This document shows, in pieces, positions 24,323 through 32,894 of a stretch of DNA of 52,193 nucleotides. The translations under genes were made by a program, and so were the position numbers. Every line of letters starts with the position of its first letter. Positions within the stretch are counted from its first letter, which is position 1. The stretch spans positions 1-52,193 of the forward strand of contig MNKP01000054.1 in assembly GCA_001920875.1 (NCBI GenBank). The letters run 5' to 3'. The notes below the pieces were generated by a model that saw nothing but the letters and a program-made list of their open reading frames with translations, ran no database searches and had not been told where the DNA came from. The DNA comes from Acidobacteria bacterium 13_1_20CM_2_55_15. Lineage in GTDB: Bacteria > Acidobacteriota > Terriglobia > 20CM-2-55-15.

Positions 24323-25333
24323 TTGAGTGAAGAAGAACGAAATAATATTGAAATCTACCAGCGTTACAGCCCGGGTGTTGTAAACATCACAACCACTACG
24401 ATCGGCTATGACTTCTTTCTGCGCCCGGTTCCGATGGAATCCGGCACAGGATCCGGTGCAGTTATCGATGATCAAGGTCACATTGTGACGAATTTCCACG
24501 TCGTCCGCGGGGCCGAGACGCTGGAAGTGACGCTGCCGGATAAGAGCAAACACGAAGCTCGCGTCGTAGGCGCCGATCCCAACAACGATATTGCCGTCAT
24601 TCAAATCAACGTGCCGCGTGGACGCCTCACGTCGGTGCCACTGGGAACATCAAAGGGCCTCCAGGTCGGACAAAAAGTTTTGGCGATTGGTAATCCTTAT
24701 GGTCTGGAACGGACACTGACCACGGGAGTAATCAGTTCTCTCGGGCGGTCCATTCAGGCAGAGAACGGCAGAATTATTGAAGACATCATTCAGACCGATG
24801 CTGCCATCAATCCCGGTAATTCAGGCGGACCGCTATTAAACAGCCAGGGGCAGATGATTGGGATCAATACAGCCATCTACTCGCCGTCCAACTCCGGAAG
24901 TGTCGGCATCGGATTCGCGATCCCGGCGGACACTGTACGGCGGATCACGGGAGACCTGCTGACGACCGGATACGTGCGCCACGCGTGGCTCGGGATTGGA
25001 AGTACGGTAAACCTCGCCGACTTTCCGGGCCTCGCCAATGCCCTCCGGCTAAACACGGAACGGGGTCTCATGATCGTCGACACCTACCAGAACAGTCCTG
25101 CATCGCGAGCGGGCCTTCGTGGCGCTACCGACGAAGTCCGGATCGGCCGGAGACGGTGGCCCGTGGGCGGAGATGTCCTTCTGGAATTTCAGGGCAAGGC
25201 GATCAACTCGCTTCAAGAACTGGCGAGCGAGGTCGACCGCTATAAAGCCGGTGACAGGGTGACCGTTACTGTTCTCCGCGGCAACCGGAAGATCGATGTT
25301 CCGGTAACTCTGGAAGAAGCTCCCAGACAATAA
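24323..25333 (+). CDS. HtrA/DegP-like serine protease (S1C) with PDZ, no visible export signal
   Basis: 336 aa from a TTG at 24323; no ATG or GTG is available in frame. The catalytic triad is H59 (NFHVV), D89 (NNDIAV) and S167 (NPGNSGGPL). A PDZ domain occupies about 230-330 (GLMIVDTYQNSPASRAGL). Family members are usually periplasmic with an N-terminal signal or anchor. Here the same frame upstream (STAVPPPGLSEEE) is open only back to a stop at 24236, with no hydrophobic segment. The ATG overlapping the GTPase stop (24235) is in another frame and ends after 31 codons. The N-terminus may therefore be frameshifted or deleted. The stop overlaps the next ATG (TAATG). Confidence 0.8.
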   Translation: MSEEERNNIEIYQRYSPGVVNITTTTIGYDFFLRPVPMESGTGSGAVIDDQGHIVTNFHVVRGAETLEVTLPDKSKHEARVVGADPNNDIAVIQINVPRGRLTSVPLGTSKGLQVGQKVLAIGNPYGLERTLTTGVISSLGRSIQAENGRIIEDIIQTDAAINPGNSGGPLLNSQGQMIGINTAIYSPSNSGSVGIGFAIPADTVRRITGDLLTTGYVRHAWLGIGSTVNLADFPGLANALRLNTERGLMIVDTYQNSPASRAGLRGATDEVRIGRRRWPVGGDVLLEFQGKAINSLQELASEVDRYKAGDRVTVTVLRGNRKIDVPVTLEEAPRQ

Positions 25334-25761
25334 TGGCCTCCACGTTCGAGTTCCTGCGGTCGCGTGAATGGATCATTACGCGGCGTGTGATGCTTATCGG
25401 CATTATCGTCGTTCTCGGAATTCGACAGTACGGCGGCCAATTTGCCGCGCTGCTGAAAAGACCTAATCCTCTCCGCGATATTGTCATCACTCGGGCGGAG
25501 TTTCGGCCGGAACTACCCGGAGCAAGACCCGCCTGGATCATAGGATTGCGCAACAACAGCGATAAGTTCACCTACGATCAAATCCAGGTAGAAGCCGCCT
25601 ACCTTGACGAAGAGGGAACCGCTCTCGAGATGGACAAGCTGACGATCCGGCAGAAGCTCCCACCCGGCGATGAAAAACTTATTGGAAGCGTCGATTTTAA
25701 GACCCGCGGAGCCGCCAAACGTGGCAAGCTGAAAATCGTGGGAGCGACAACGGTCGAGTAA
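25333..25761 (+). CDS. membrane-anchored protein of unknown function
   Basis: 142 aa. One N-terminal transmembrane helix (about 19-33, VMLIGIIVVLGI) is followed by a soluble beta-rich domain (about 45-140), predicted outside the cytoplasm. The domain has alternating hydrophobic strands (ITRAEFRP, WIIGLRNNS, IQVEAAYLDEEG) reminiscent of FxLYD/LEA-like small domains; I cannot assign a family. A TAATG junction with the HtrA gene suggests translational coupling and perhaps a shared envelope role. Confidence 0.65.
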   Translation: MASTFEFLRSREWIITRRVMLIGIIVVLGIRQYGGQFAALLKRPNPLRDIVITRAEFRPELPGARPAWIIGLRNNSDKFTYDQIQVEAAYLDEEGTALEMDKLTIRQKLPPGDEKLIGSVDFKTRGAAKRGKLKIVGATTVE

Positions 25762-25762
25762 C

Positions 25763-26392
25763 ATGATCATCGAAACATTCCCGGTCGGACTTCTTCAGTG
25801 CAACTGCACGATCCTGGGCGACGAACAGACGCGAGAGGCGATTGTCATCGATCCGGGCGATGATCCGCAGGAAATTCTCACCCGGCTCGCTAAATATGGT
25901 TTGAGTGCCAAGCAGCTCGTGTGCACACATACTCATATTGACCACGTGGGCGCGATTGCGGATTTGCAACAGCGATTGAGTGTGCCTGCTGCGATTCATA
26001 AAGCCGACCTGTTTCTGTTTGAAAAGCTCGATGTGCAGGCGCAATGGACAGGAATTCCCGTCCCCAAGCCCGGCGCTATCGATCAATTTGTGCAAGATGG
26101 TGACGCTGTTGCCTGCCATGGCGTTGAAATGGGCGTCATTCACACGCCCGGTCATACCCCGGGAAGCAGCACATTCCACCTCGCGAGTGACCGTAATATT
26201 TTATTTACGGGTGACACCCTGTTTATGCAAAGCATCGGCCGGACCGACCTCTGGGGTGGTTCGCACCAGGACATCATCCGATCTATCGAAAGAAAGCTCA
26301 TGACGTTCGATGACGATACACTCGTCATCGCCGGCCACGGCCAATCCACAACCATCGGTCACGAAAGAAGGTACAATCCATTCTTGAAATGA
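25763..26392 (+). CDS. MBL-fold hydrolase, glyoxalase II-like
   Basis: 209 aa metallo-beta-lactamase fold. The metal motif is H56-T-H58-I-D60-H61; further ligands are likely in HTPGHTPGSS and FTGDTLF, and in the C-terminal AGHG. It is the short hydroxyacylglutathione-hydrolase-like type common in bacteria. The substrate (thioester such as a glyoxalase product, or other) is not determined. It follows the membrane-anchored gene by 1 bp and closes the HtrA operon before a long family A repeat. Confidence 0.85.
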   Translation: MIIETFPVGLLQCNCTILGDEQTREAIVIDPGDDPQEILTRLAKYGLSAKQLVCTHTHIDHVGAIADLQQRLSVPAAIHKADLFLFEKLDVQAQWTGIPVPKPGAIDQFVQDGDAVACHGVEMGVIHTPGHTPGSSTFHLASDRNILFTGDTLFMQSIGRTDLWGGSHQDIIRSIERKLMTFDDDTLVIAGHGQSTTIGHERRYNPFLK

Positions 26393-26411
26393 GGGCGTTG
26401 GCTGGTGATGC

Positions 26412-26617
26412 ATTCCCCTCCTCGCAGAGGAGGGCGCGAAGCGCGAGCCCGATAGGGCGAAGCCTCAAGAGTGGATGCGCCGAGCTAAGCGAGGCGCAGA
26501 CGGGGTGGCGCGAAGCGCGAGCCCGTCAGGGCGAAGCCTCGATTGAAGACCGGCGAAACCTTTCGGCCGGGACCACCCCGGCGCTACGCGCCACCCCTGC
26601 TCTGCGAGGAGGGGAAT
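26412..26617. repeat. 206-bp family A palindromic (MITE-like) element
   Basis: The ends ATTCCCCTCCTCGCAGAGGA and TCTGCGAGGAGGGGAAT are near-perfect terminal inverted repeats. The interior has two GCGCGAAGCGCGAGCCCG...AGGGCGAAGCCTC copies in direct order. The right terminus ends two bases into the AATGATG at the thioesterase start and supplies its GGAGG. Confidence 0.85.
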
Positions 26618-26618
26618 G

Positions 26619-26996
26619 ATGACAGAACGATTTCCGGCGATCCGCGTGACCATGCTGCCGCGGGACACAAACGCGCACGGCACCATATTCGGAGGCGTGA
26701 TCCTCAGTTACATCGATCTGGCCGGCGGCATCGAATGCCGCCGCCGATCACCGAAAAAATTCGTAACGAAGGCAATGCACGAAGTCGTTTTTGTCGCCCC
26801 GGTCCATCTTGGAGATCTCGTTACCTTCTACACTCGAACGATTCGTATCGGCCACACATCCATCACAGTTGGCGTTGAAGTTGAGGTGGAACGTCTCGGC
26901 CTGGGAGGCACGAAGGAAATCGTCCGGGTCACGGAAGCCGAAGTCATTTATGTCGCGGTCGGAGACGACGGAAAACCAATTCCTGTCCAATCATGA
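26619..26996 (+). CDS. acyl-CoA thioesterase, hotdog fold (YciA-like)
   Basis: 125 aa single hotdog domain. The signature is [23 protein letters not shown], matching YciA/BACH-type thioesterases where the conserved Asp and the Asn/His-Gly loop bind acyl-CoA. It hydrolyses acyl-CoA to free acid plus CoA. Two ATGs are adjacent (26616, 26619); the second has better spacing (6 nt) from the GGAGG contained in the upstream repeat. ATGA overlap with the exonuclease gene. Confidence 0.83.
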   Translation: MTERFPAIRVTMLPRDTNAHGTIFGGVILSYIDLAGGIECRRRSPKKFVTKAMHEVVFVAPVHLGDLVTFYTRTIRIGHTSITVGVEVEVERLGLGGTKEIVRVTEAEVIYVAVGDDGKPIPVQS

Positions 26997-27877
26997 AAAA
27001 GCCTGTTTACATCATTGACTCGCTGAATTACATCTTCCGGGCTTATCACGCGCTCCCGGACAATATTGTCTCGCCCTCCGGTATGCTCGCGAATGCCGTA
27101 CTGGGATATTTGCGGACATTGCTTCGCATTATCAAAGAACGTAAACCGGAATATATGGCTGCTGTCTTCGAAAAAGATACTTCCTTCCGGAATGGTATCT
27201 TTGAGGGTTATAAAGCGAACCGGAAACAACCTCCCGCCGACCTCGAAGCACAATTTGAATACTGTCGAAAGATCACTGACGCTATCGGCGTTGCCTGCTT
27301 TGAGGTTGATGACTACGAAGCAGACGATGTCATTGGGACTATTGCGGCGCGCATGTCGGGCTTGGGCCATCCCGTCGTCGTAGTCACGGGCGACAAGGAC
27401 ATGACGCAGCTCGTCTGCGATAGCGTGCGCATTTACGACATTGCAAAGGAACAGTGGCTGGATGAGGGCGGCGTTCGAGAGAAATTCGGTGTTGCGCCTT
27501 CCCAAATTCCCGATTTGCTCGCCCTGCACGGCGATCACATCGATAATATCCCCGGAGTCGCAGGTGTGGGGGAAAAGACGGCGCGACAAATCCTGGCGGT
27601 CTGCCGGAGCATCGAAGAACTCGGGAGTACCGAATTGACAGCGGAGTTGAAGTTTCGTGGGCGCGACGAAATACTAAAGCGCATTCGGGAAAATATGGAA
27701 AACGTGAGGATCAGCCGGAGACTCGCCACTATCTGCTGCGAAGTACCAATTGAAGTCTCGTCAGAAGCATTGCGCTACCGGCGCGGCGATACGCGCCTGC
27801 TTAATCCACTCTGTCAAGAACTCGGTTTTATTCGCGTGCTGGACGATATCCCGCTGGCCCAGCCGCTGTTGTTTTAG
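26993..27877 (+). CDS. stand-alone 5'-3' exonuclease (PolA N-domain-like)
   Basis: 294 aa. It corresponds to the 5' nuclease domain of DNA polymerase I without a polymerase part, like ExoIX/YpcP. Acidic metal-binding clusters are visible: [57 protein letters not shown] and [14 protein letters not shown] helix-hairpin-helix is at [11 protein letters not shown]. It probably removes RNA primers or flaps. The ATGA overlap with the thioesterase gene is likely accidental functionally. Confidence 0.87.
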   Translation: MKKPVYIIDSLNYIFRAYHALPDNIVSPSGMLANAVLGYLRTLLRIIKERKPEYMAAVFEKDTSFRNGIFEGYKANRKQPPADLEAQFEYCRKITDAIGVACFEVDDYEADDVIGTIAARMSGLGHPVVVVTGDKDMTQLVCDSVRIYDIAKEQWLDEGGVREKFGVAPSQIPDLLALHGDHIDNIPGVAGVGEKTARQILAVCRSIEELGSTELTAELKFRGRDEILKRIRENMENVRISRRLATICCEVPIEVSSEALRYRRGDTRLLNPLCQELGFIRVLDDIPLAQPLLF

Positions 27878-27898
27878 CCACAAAAATGCCAACGCAAT

Positions 27899-28023
27899 AT
27901 TCCCCTCCTCGCAGAGGAGGGATGGCGCGCAGCGCCGGGGTGGTCAGGTCGGCCAACAGTGTCGGTCTGACCACTCCGTCTGCGCCTTCGGCGCATCCAC
28001 CCCTCCTCTGCGAGGAGGGGAAT
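27899..28023. repeat. 125-bp family A palindromic element
   Basis: Termini ATTCCCCTCCTCGCAGAGGA and CCTCTGCGAGGAGGGGAAT pair. The interior holds two further hairpins, TGGTCAG...CTGACCA and GCGCCTTCGGCGC. It sits between the convergent exonuclease and CinA-like genes. Inverted, its internal GGATGCGCCGA...GGCGCAGACGG segment matches the element at 42587-42748. Confidence 0.85.
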
Positions 28024-28042
28024 GTGCTCAGCCTTTTTGTGG

Positions 28043-28777
28043 CTACGGGTTCTTTATGGGGCTGAGCCTGGCCTTCCCAAGCTCACTGATCAGGCGTTGA
28101 TGCGCGCGATCGAGATAGCTGGCATCCTTGGATTCGAGAGTCAGTTTGATCGAATAGACCGGATTGTCAAAATATGGATAGGACCCCAGCATCAAATCCG
28201 GAAAATCCGCCAGAACGTGATGAAGGATAGCCGCGATCTGTCCCTCGTCGGCGCGCAGGTAAATTTCGCGAAGATGAAATGGAGCCTCTCGAAACATCTC
28301 CTTGATGCGTTCAAACTTGCGCCGCAAAATCTCGGGAACTCCCGGAAAGATATAAACATTCTCGACGGCAATAACGGGGAACCACATTCCTTTGCCACCG
28401 ACGAACCGGGCGCCGTCCGGCACATCGGCCATTCTCAAATTACCGTCGAGCAAATCCCGGGAGTAATACTGGCGGAGCGTCGACTCCAGCTCCGGGTGGC
28501 GTTGAGTACGGCGCCCGAAAGCCGCCGCAATCCCGTCCATGGTCAAATCGTCGTGGGTGGGGCCAACCCCACCTGTGGTAAAAACGTAATCATAGGAACT
28601 CGAGAACTGCTTGACCTCATCTGAGATGAGGTTCAGTTCATCGGGGATCACAGAAATCTTGCGGACATCGACTCCAAGATCCCGTAACTCGCGGGTGAGG
28701 TACGGCGAATTTTCATCCTTCGTTTTTCCCGAAAGGATTTCATTGCCGATAACGATAATCCCTGCGCTTTTGGACAC
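28043..28777 (-). CDS. CinA N-domain (MoaB/MogA-like) protein
   Basis: 244 aa. Molybdopterin-binding-fold domain with IIVIGNEILSGKTKDENSPYL at the N-terminus and the FTTGGVGPTHDDLTMDGIA signature. The C-terminal nicotinamide-nucleotide amidase domain of full CinA is absent, so this is the COG1058-only form, which in relatives acts as an ADP-ribose pyrophosphatase or is uncharacterised. A GTG start at 28777 is chosen: TATAGT lies exactly 6 nt upstream, whereas a TTG at 28783 lies directly against that box. Divergent from an M24 peptidase gene. Confidence 0.8.
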   Translation of the reverse strand: MSKSAGIIVIGNEILSGKTKDENSPYLTRELRDLGVDVRKISVIPDELNLISDEVKQFSSSYDYVFTTGGVGPTHDDLTMDGIAAAFGRRTQRHPELESTLRQYYSRDLLDGNLRMADVPDGARFVGGKGMWFPVIAVENVYIFPGVPEILRRKFERIKEMFREAPFHLREIYLRADEGQIAAILHHVLADFPDLMLGSYPYFDNPVYSIKLTLESKDASYLDRAHQRLISELGKARLSPIKNP

Positions 28778-28783
28778 GGCCAA

Positions 28784-28789
28784 ACTATA
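28784..28789 (-). promoter_or_regulatory. -10 box of the cinA-like gene, leaderless spacing
   Basis: TATAGT on the minus strand ends 6 nt before GTG 28777. The centre CTATAG is palindromic and lies against the divergent ATG at 28792. Confidence 0.5.
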
Positions 28790-28791
28790 GC

Positions 28792-29934
28792 ATGCCTAAA
28801 CCGACACGAATTGACGCACAACTTATCTACAGCGCAAGTGAAACGGACGCCAATATGCTTTGGGCCACCCGCTTCTTTGCTCCTGATCCATTCATCTTCA
28901 TCAAGAAGGGCAGGAAGACGTATCTGGTCATGAATGACCTGGAAATCGATCGCGCCAAAAGCCAGGCAAGCGTAAACAACGTGCTGTCTTACTCCGAATA
29001 CGCCAGGCGATGGCAGCAACGCGGAATCCAGTTTCCGCCCGCAGCAGAAGTGCTGGTCGAGGTATTCAAGGATCTGCAGATCCAAACCGTGGAAGTTCCA
29101 TCAACTTTTCCGCTTGACCTCGCCGATGGGCTCCGGAATTTGGGCATCAAGGTCAATGCCAAGGCGGATCCATTCTGGCCGCAACGAGAGATTAAAACTG
29201 AACAAGAAGTCGGCTTTATCAGCGAATCGCTGAGAGCTGCGGAACGGGGCATGGAAGCAGGAATTGATGCGGTGCGGCGCAGCGAGATCCGAAAAAATGG
29301 GTACTTGTATCTTGATGGAACGCGTTTGACCTCGGAGATCCTCAAACGGATTATCAACACGACAATCATGGCCGAGGGATACGTGCCGAGTCACACCATA
29401 GTCTCTTCTGGCGATCAATGTGTGGACCCGCACAATCAAGGCACCGGACCCATTCGCGCAAACACTTCGATTATTATGGATATTTTTCCTCGCTCACAAA
29501 AGACGGGCTACTTCGGCGATATCACACGTACGGTCGTTCGCGGCCGGGCGTCTGACCGATTAAGACACGCCTACCACTGCGTCGAGAAAGGACAGCAGAT
29601 CGCATTCCGGCGCATCCGGCATGGCGCCAATGCCTACGATATTCATAACGAAATCCTGAATTACTTCAAAACCGAAGGCTTTGAAACAGGTGCGATGAAG
29701 GGACGAATGCAAGGCTTTTTCCACGGCACCGGCCACGGTCTTGGCCTGGACATTCACGAGGCGCCATCGTTTGGGTTGCGCAGCAAGAATGCTCTGCGCC
29801 GCGGAAACGTCGTCACCGTGGAGCCGGGACTGTATTATGAAGAAATGGGGGGCGTCCGGTTAGAAGACGTGGTCATTGTGACCAAGGCTGGATGCAAGAA
29901 CCTCGTCGGAATTCCCAAGGTTCTTGAAGTTTAG
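28792..29934 (+). CDS. M24 family metallopeptidase (Xaa-Pro aminopeptidase-like)
   Basis: 380 aa. A creatinase-like N-domain (about 1-140) precedes a pita-bread peptidase domain. Candidate metal ligands are the Asp of IIMDIFP, the Asp of FGDITRT, the His of GTGHGLGLDIHE, and the Glu residues of VEPGLYYEE and GGVRLEDVVI, a complete D-D-H-E-E set. It would remove N-terminal residues next to proline or act as a related dipeptidase. No signal peptide, so cytoplasmic. The ATG has no ribosome site and abuts a CTATAG element. A second M24 gene lies at 33576-34769. Confidence 0.87.
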   Translation: MPKPTRIDAQLIYSASETDANMLWATRFFAPDPFIFIKKGRKTYLVMNDLEIDRAKSQASVNNVLSYSEYARRWQQRGIQFPPAAEVLVEVFKDLQIQTVEVPSTFPLDLADGLRNLGIKVNAKADPFWPQREIKTEQEVGFISESLRAAERGMEAGIDAVRRSEIRKNGYLYLDGTRLTSEILKRIINTTIMAEGYVPSHTIVSSGDQCVDPHNQGTGPIRANTSIIMDIFPRSQKTGYFGDITRTVVRGRASDRLRHAYHCVEKGQQIAFRRIRHGANAYDIHNEILNYFKTEGFETGAMKGRMQGFFHGTGHGLGLDIHEAPSFGLRSKNALRRGNVVTVEPGLYYEEMGGVRLEDVVIVTKAGCKNLVGIPKVLEV

Positions 29935-29978
29935 CTGGGCACGTATTTATACTGCCGAGTTCTTGGGAGGAGCGCCTG

Positions 29979-30800
29979 ATGCGCGTGCGGTTTTGGGGAG
30001 TTCGCGGCTCCACTCCGACACCACAAAAAGAAAATATGGGGTATGGTGGAAATACCTCGTGCATTGAAATCCGAACCGACACAAATCAAATTTTGATTTT
30101 CGACGGCGGAACCGGCATCCGCAACCTGGGCAATGACCTTCAGCAAGAACACGGCGACAAGCCGATCAACGCACACATCTTCTTCAGCCATTTCCATCTC
30201 GACCACATTCAAGGAGTTCCATTTTTTCGCCCGCTCTACAATCCGCGAAACCATTTCACGTTTTATTTCGCGGGCCGCCGCGACGCGAACCTCGTGATGG
30301 ACGCCTTGGCGGGGATGATGGCAAATCCGTATTTCCCTGTCGACATGTCGAAGCTGCCGTGTTCTCGCGAATATGTCGATCTGGTGGAGGGAACATTTAC
30401 CGTCGCCGATACCAGGATTCTCGTCCTACCGTTAAATCATCCGCAGGGTTGTGTCGGCTACCGGATCATGCAGAACGGCAAGGTGATTTCATATTGTACT
30501 GACGTGGAGCACGGCGTTGGGTGGAGCGACCGGAATATCTTGATGCTGGCAAAAGATTCCGATTTCTTCATCGTCGATGCTCAGTACACGCCTGAAGAAT
30601 TGCCCGATCACATCGGGTGGGGCCACGGCAGTTGGCAACAGGCCATCGAGATCGGAATCGAAGCCAAAGTGAAGCGTATTGCTCTCTACCATCATGATCC
30701 ATACCACGAAGATTCCGATGTCGAAAAGATATTGGATGCCGCGAGCAAACTCTATCCGAACGTGATTGCTGCGCGCGAAGGTCTCGAGGTCAGTGTGTAG
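29979..30800 (+). CDS. MBL-fold metal-dependent hydrolase
   Basis: 273 aa. MRVRFWGVRGSTP opens the protein, a start typical of the RNase Z/PhnP-like MBL branch. The metal motif is H71-F-H73-L-D75-H76, with further ligands in YCTDVEHG, DAQYTPEE and the C-terminal YHHDP. This group includes phosphodiesterases such as PhnP and cyclic-nucleotide-type enzymes, so phosphodiester hydrolysis is the best guess. GGGAGGAG lies about 9 nt before the ATG. It is followed by a DnaJ-like gene with no evident link. Confidence 0.8.
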   Translation: MRVRFWGVRGSTPTPQKENMGYGGNTSCIEIRTDTNQILIFDGGTGIRNLGNDLQQEHGDKPINAHIFFSHFHLDHIQGVPFFRPLYNPRNHFTFYFAGRRDANLVMDALAGMMANPYFPVDMSKLPCSREYVDLVEGTFTVADTRILVLPLNHPQGCVGYRIMQNGKVISYCTDVEHGVGWSDRNILMLAKDSDFFIVDAQYTPEELPDHIGWGHGSWQQAIEIGIEAKVKRIALYHHDPYHEDSDVEKILDAASKLYPNVIAAREGLEVSV

Positions 30801-30869
30801 TAAACTGGCGTGGGTGACCGGCCAGCAGGGCACAGCCATCAATAAGACGGTGGGTCTAACGCTAAAAAG

Positions 30870-31832
30870 ATGGCAGTAAAATTCCGCGATTATTACGAGA
30901 GCCTTGGCGTCCCGCGTTCCGCGAAGGAAGAAGAAATCAAAAAGGCATACCGGAAGCTCGCTCGCAAATACCACCCGGATTTGAACCCTCACAAAAAACA
31001 GGCCGAAGAAAAGTTCAAGGAGATTCAGGAGGCCTACGAAGTTCTAAGCGACGCCGATAAGCGCCGAAAATACGACCAACTCGGAGCGAATTGGAAAAAC
31101 GGCGCTGATTTCACGCCCCCCCAAAATTGGGGCGGATTTCAAGGCACCATCAACATGGATGATCTCTTCAGCCGTGCCGGACAACAACGCAGCAGCGCGT
31201 TCAGCGATTTCTTTGAAATGTTATTTGGCGGTATGGGAGGCATGGGCGGATTCGGTGGTACTAGCGGCGGGCCGGGCACGGGAACACGCTCACGTTGGGG
31301 CACACGCGTGCCGAAAGGTGAGGCTGAAACCGAACTCGTTCTTCCTCTAGAAGACATGCATCGCGGAAGCTTGCGCAAATTAACGGTTCGACTCGGAAAC
31401 GCCGAAAAGACAATCGATGTCCGCATCCCTCCCGGGGCACGCAACGACAGCAAGATTCGAATTCCAGGCGGCGGCCCAACCGGTGGCGATCTCTACGTAC
31501 GCTTGCGCCAGCAACCGCACTCGCAGTTCACGGTGAATGGCGATGACACAGAAGCTGAGATCGCGATAACACCTTGGGAAGCCGCTTTGGGGAGCACCAT
31601 TCAAGTTCCAACACTCGACGGAAAGGCCGATATTCGCGTTCCGCCCGGCGTGGCATCGGGCCAACGGCTACGGCTGAGGGGCCAAGGTTTAAATTTGCGC
31701 GGCGGCGGACGCGGCGATCACTACGTACGTTTGAAGATTGTGGTGCCAAAAGAACTCACGGATGCGGAGAAGAAATTGTTCCAGGAACTGTCGCGCGTGT
31801 CGGATTTCAAGCCCCGGAACGGTAACTTCTAA
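30870..31832 (+). CDS. DnaJ/CbpA-type co-chaperone without zinc finger
   Basis: 320 aa. J-domain with H35-P36-D37 (residues 6-70), a Gly/Phe-Gly/Met-rich linker (about 108-140, [15 protein letters not shown]), then the DnaJ C-terminal substrate-binding domains (about 150-310). The Cys-rich zinc finger is absent, as in CbpA/DnaJ class B. It delivers clients to Hsp70 and stimulates its ATPase. No Hsp70 gene is adjacent; the only one in the window is hscA. Its stop overlaps the convergent ygfZ stop. Confidence 0.9.
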   Translation: MAVKFRDYYESLGVPRSAKEEEIKKAYRKLARKYHPDLNPHKKQAEEKFKEIQEAYEVLSDADKRRKYDQLGANWKNGADFTPPQNWGGFQGTINMDDLFSRAGQQRSSAFSDFFEMLFGGMGGMGGFGGTSGGPGTGTRSRWGTRVPKGEAETELVLPLEDMHRGSLRKLTVRLGNAEKTIDVRIPPGARNDSKIRIPGGGPTGGDLYVRLRQQPHSQFTVNGDDTEAEIAITPWEAALGSTIQVPTLDGKADIRVPPGVASGQRLRLRGQGLNLRGGGRGDHYVRLKIVVPKELTDAEKKLFQELSRVSDFKPRNGNF

Positions 31833-32779
31833 AGTCTGAATGGCAAATCCACAATCACTGCCGGCAAGGCTTTCTCGTTGCTGACCACTTCTACCTCGCT
31901 GCCGGAACCATATGCCGTTCTGGTAACGAATCCGAGGGCGATCGGCTTGTTGAGTCCGGGCGAGAACAACGTGGTCGTTAAATAACCCACTTCGCGTCCT
32001 GCTTTGCGGATGGGACTCTTCAGCTTAGGCAACTCGCCTCCTGATAGTGTTAATCCGACGAACCGCCGGTTGACATGGCCGATGTATTTCACTTTAGCCA
32101 CAACTTCTTGACCAATGTAGCAGCCTTTTTCATAGCTGATTCCAGCTTCGCCGATTTCAGGCATCATTGTGGTCTCATCGATATCAACGCCATAAACAGG
32201 AATGCCCGCTTCGGTCCGCAACACGTCCCAGGTACCATGATCAATCGGGGTTGCGCCACTCTGGGCAAGAAATCGCAGGACTTTGTCCGCTCTCCCGCGA
32301 GGGACCCAAACGTCATATCCGAGATCGGACACTACAATCCGCGAGTCATCAATTTTCCGATGAGCGTATTTTCCGGCGATTGTCAGAGGTTCATCGATCC
32401 ATGATTCCAGCGCGGCGGCAGCCTTCGGCCCGATTATCGCAAGAATAGAATACTCCTCCGAGACGTCGAACATTTGCACATCTTCCATGATGAGCAGCTT
32501 GTCGAAAGCGGCAAGCAGCTTCGGAACCACTGCACCCTCCAGGCACAACCAAACCGCATCATCGTCCACGAGCACTTGCATGTGGGCCACAATCTTTCCT
32601 TGAGGCGTCAGATGCGCGGCATAGCAGCCGGACCCGGACGGAAGTTTTTCGACATCGTTGGTCAGCATCCCTTGCAGCCACGGCACACGCTCGGTACCCG
32701 TAAGCTTCACGATGCCGAACCAATCCTTATCAGCGAGGGCCGCCGCCCGTGTGGCGGCTTGATAATATTCGGATAGCAT
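31829..32779 (-). CDS. ygfZ: YgfZ/GcvT-like folate-binding protein
   Basis: 316 aa, GcvT-like fold. The YgfZ signature is [22 protein letters not shown], with its conserved Cys. YgfZ uses tetrahydrofolate to support assembly or repair of certain Fe-S enzymes, which fits the isc operon about 8 kb away. It starts near the N-terminus of the fold and lacks the full aminomethyltransferase features. TATAAT ends 8 nt before the ATG on this strand. The 3' end overlaps the DnaJ-like gene by 3 bp (convergent). Confidence 0.85.
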   Translation of the reverse strand: MLSEYYQAATRAAALADKDWFGIVKLTGTERVPWLQGMLTNDVEKLPSGSGCYAAHLTPQGKIVAHMQVLVDDDAVWLCLEGAVVPKLLAAFDKLLIMEDVQMFDVSEEYSILAIIGPKAAAALESWIDEPLTIAGKYAHRKIDDSRIVVSDLGYDVWVPRGRADKVLRFLAQSGATPIDHGTWDVLRTEAGIPVYGVDIDETTMMPEIGEAGISYEKGCYIGQEVVAKVKYIGHVNRRFVGLTLSGGELPKLKSPIRKAGREVGYLTTTLFSPGLNKPIALGFVTRTAYGSGSEVEVVSNEKALPAVIVDLPFRL

Positions 32780-32786
32780 TATTCTC

Positions 32787-32793
32787 TATTATA
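32787..32793. promoter_or_regulatory. shared symmetric -10 element, ygfZ / truncated ORF
   Basis: TATTATA reads TATTAT on the plus strand (32787-32792), 6 nt before ATG 32799, and TATAAT on the minus strand (32793-32788), 8 nt before the ygfZ ATG. One element could drive both directions. Confidence 0.5.
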
Positions 32794-32798
32794 TAGGG

Positions 32799-32894
32799 AT
32801 GAAAATCGCAGCTCTTGTCGACGACTTGTTTTTTTCGTCCAAGATTTCCGCGTCAGCCAAACAGTTGGGTTCGCTCCCGGAGTTACTTTCCTGA
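32799..32894 (+). pseudogene. truncated ORF resembling the N-terminus of a receiver-like protein
   Basis: 31 codons starting MKIAALVDDLFFSSKISASAKQLG. The beta1-alpha1 pattern (IAALVDDLFF, SKISxxAKQLG) recalls small response-regulator-like proteins that I have seen in soil bacteria. The frame stops just where the convergent SYLF gene ends (12-bp overlap), so the rest is missing. Its promoter spacing (TATTAT-N6-ATG) still looks intact. Family recognition is from memory and could be wrong. Confidence 0.45.
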
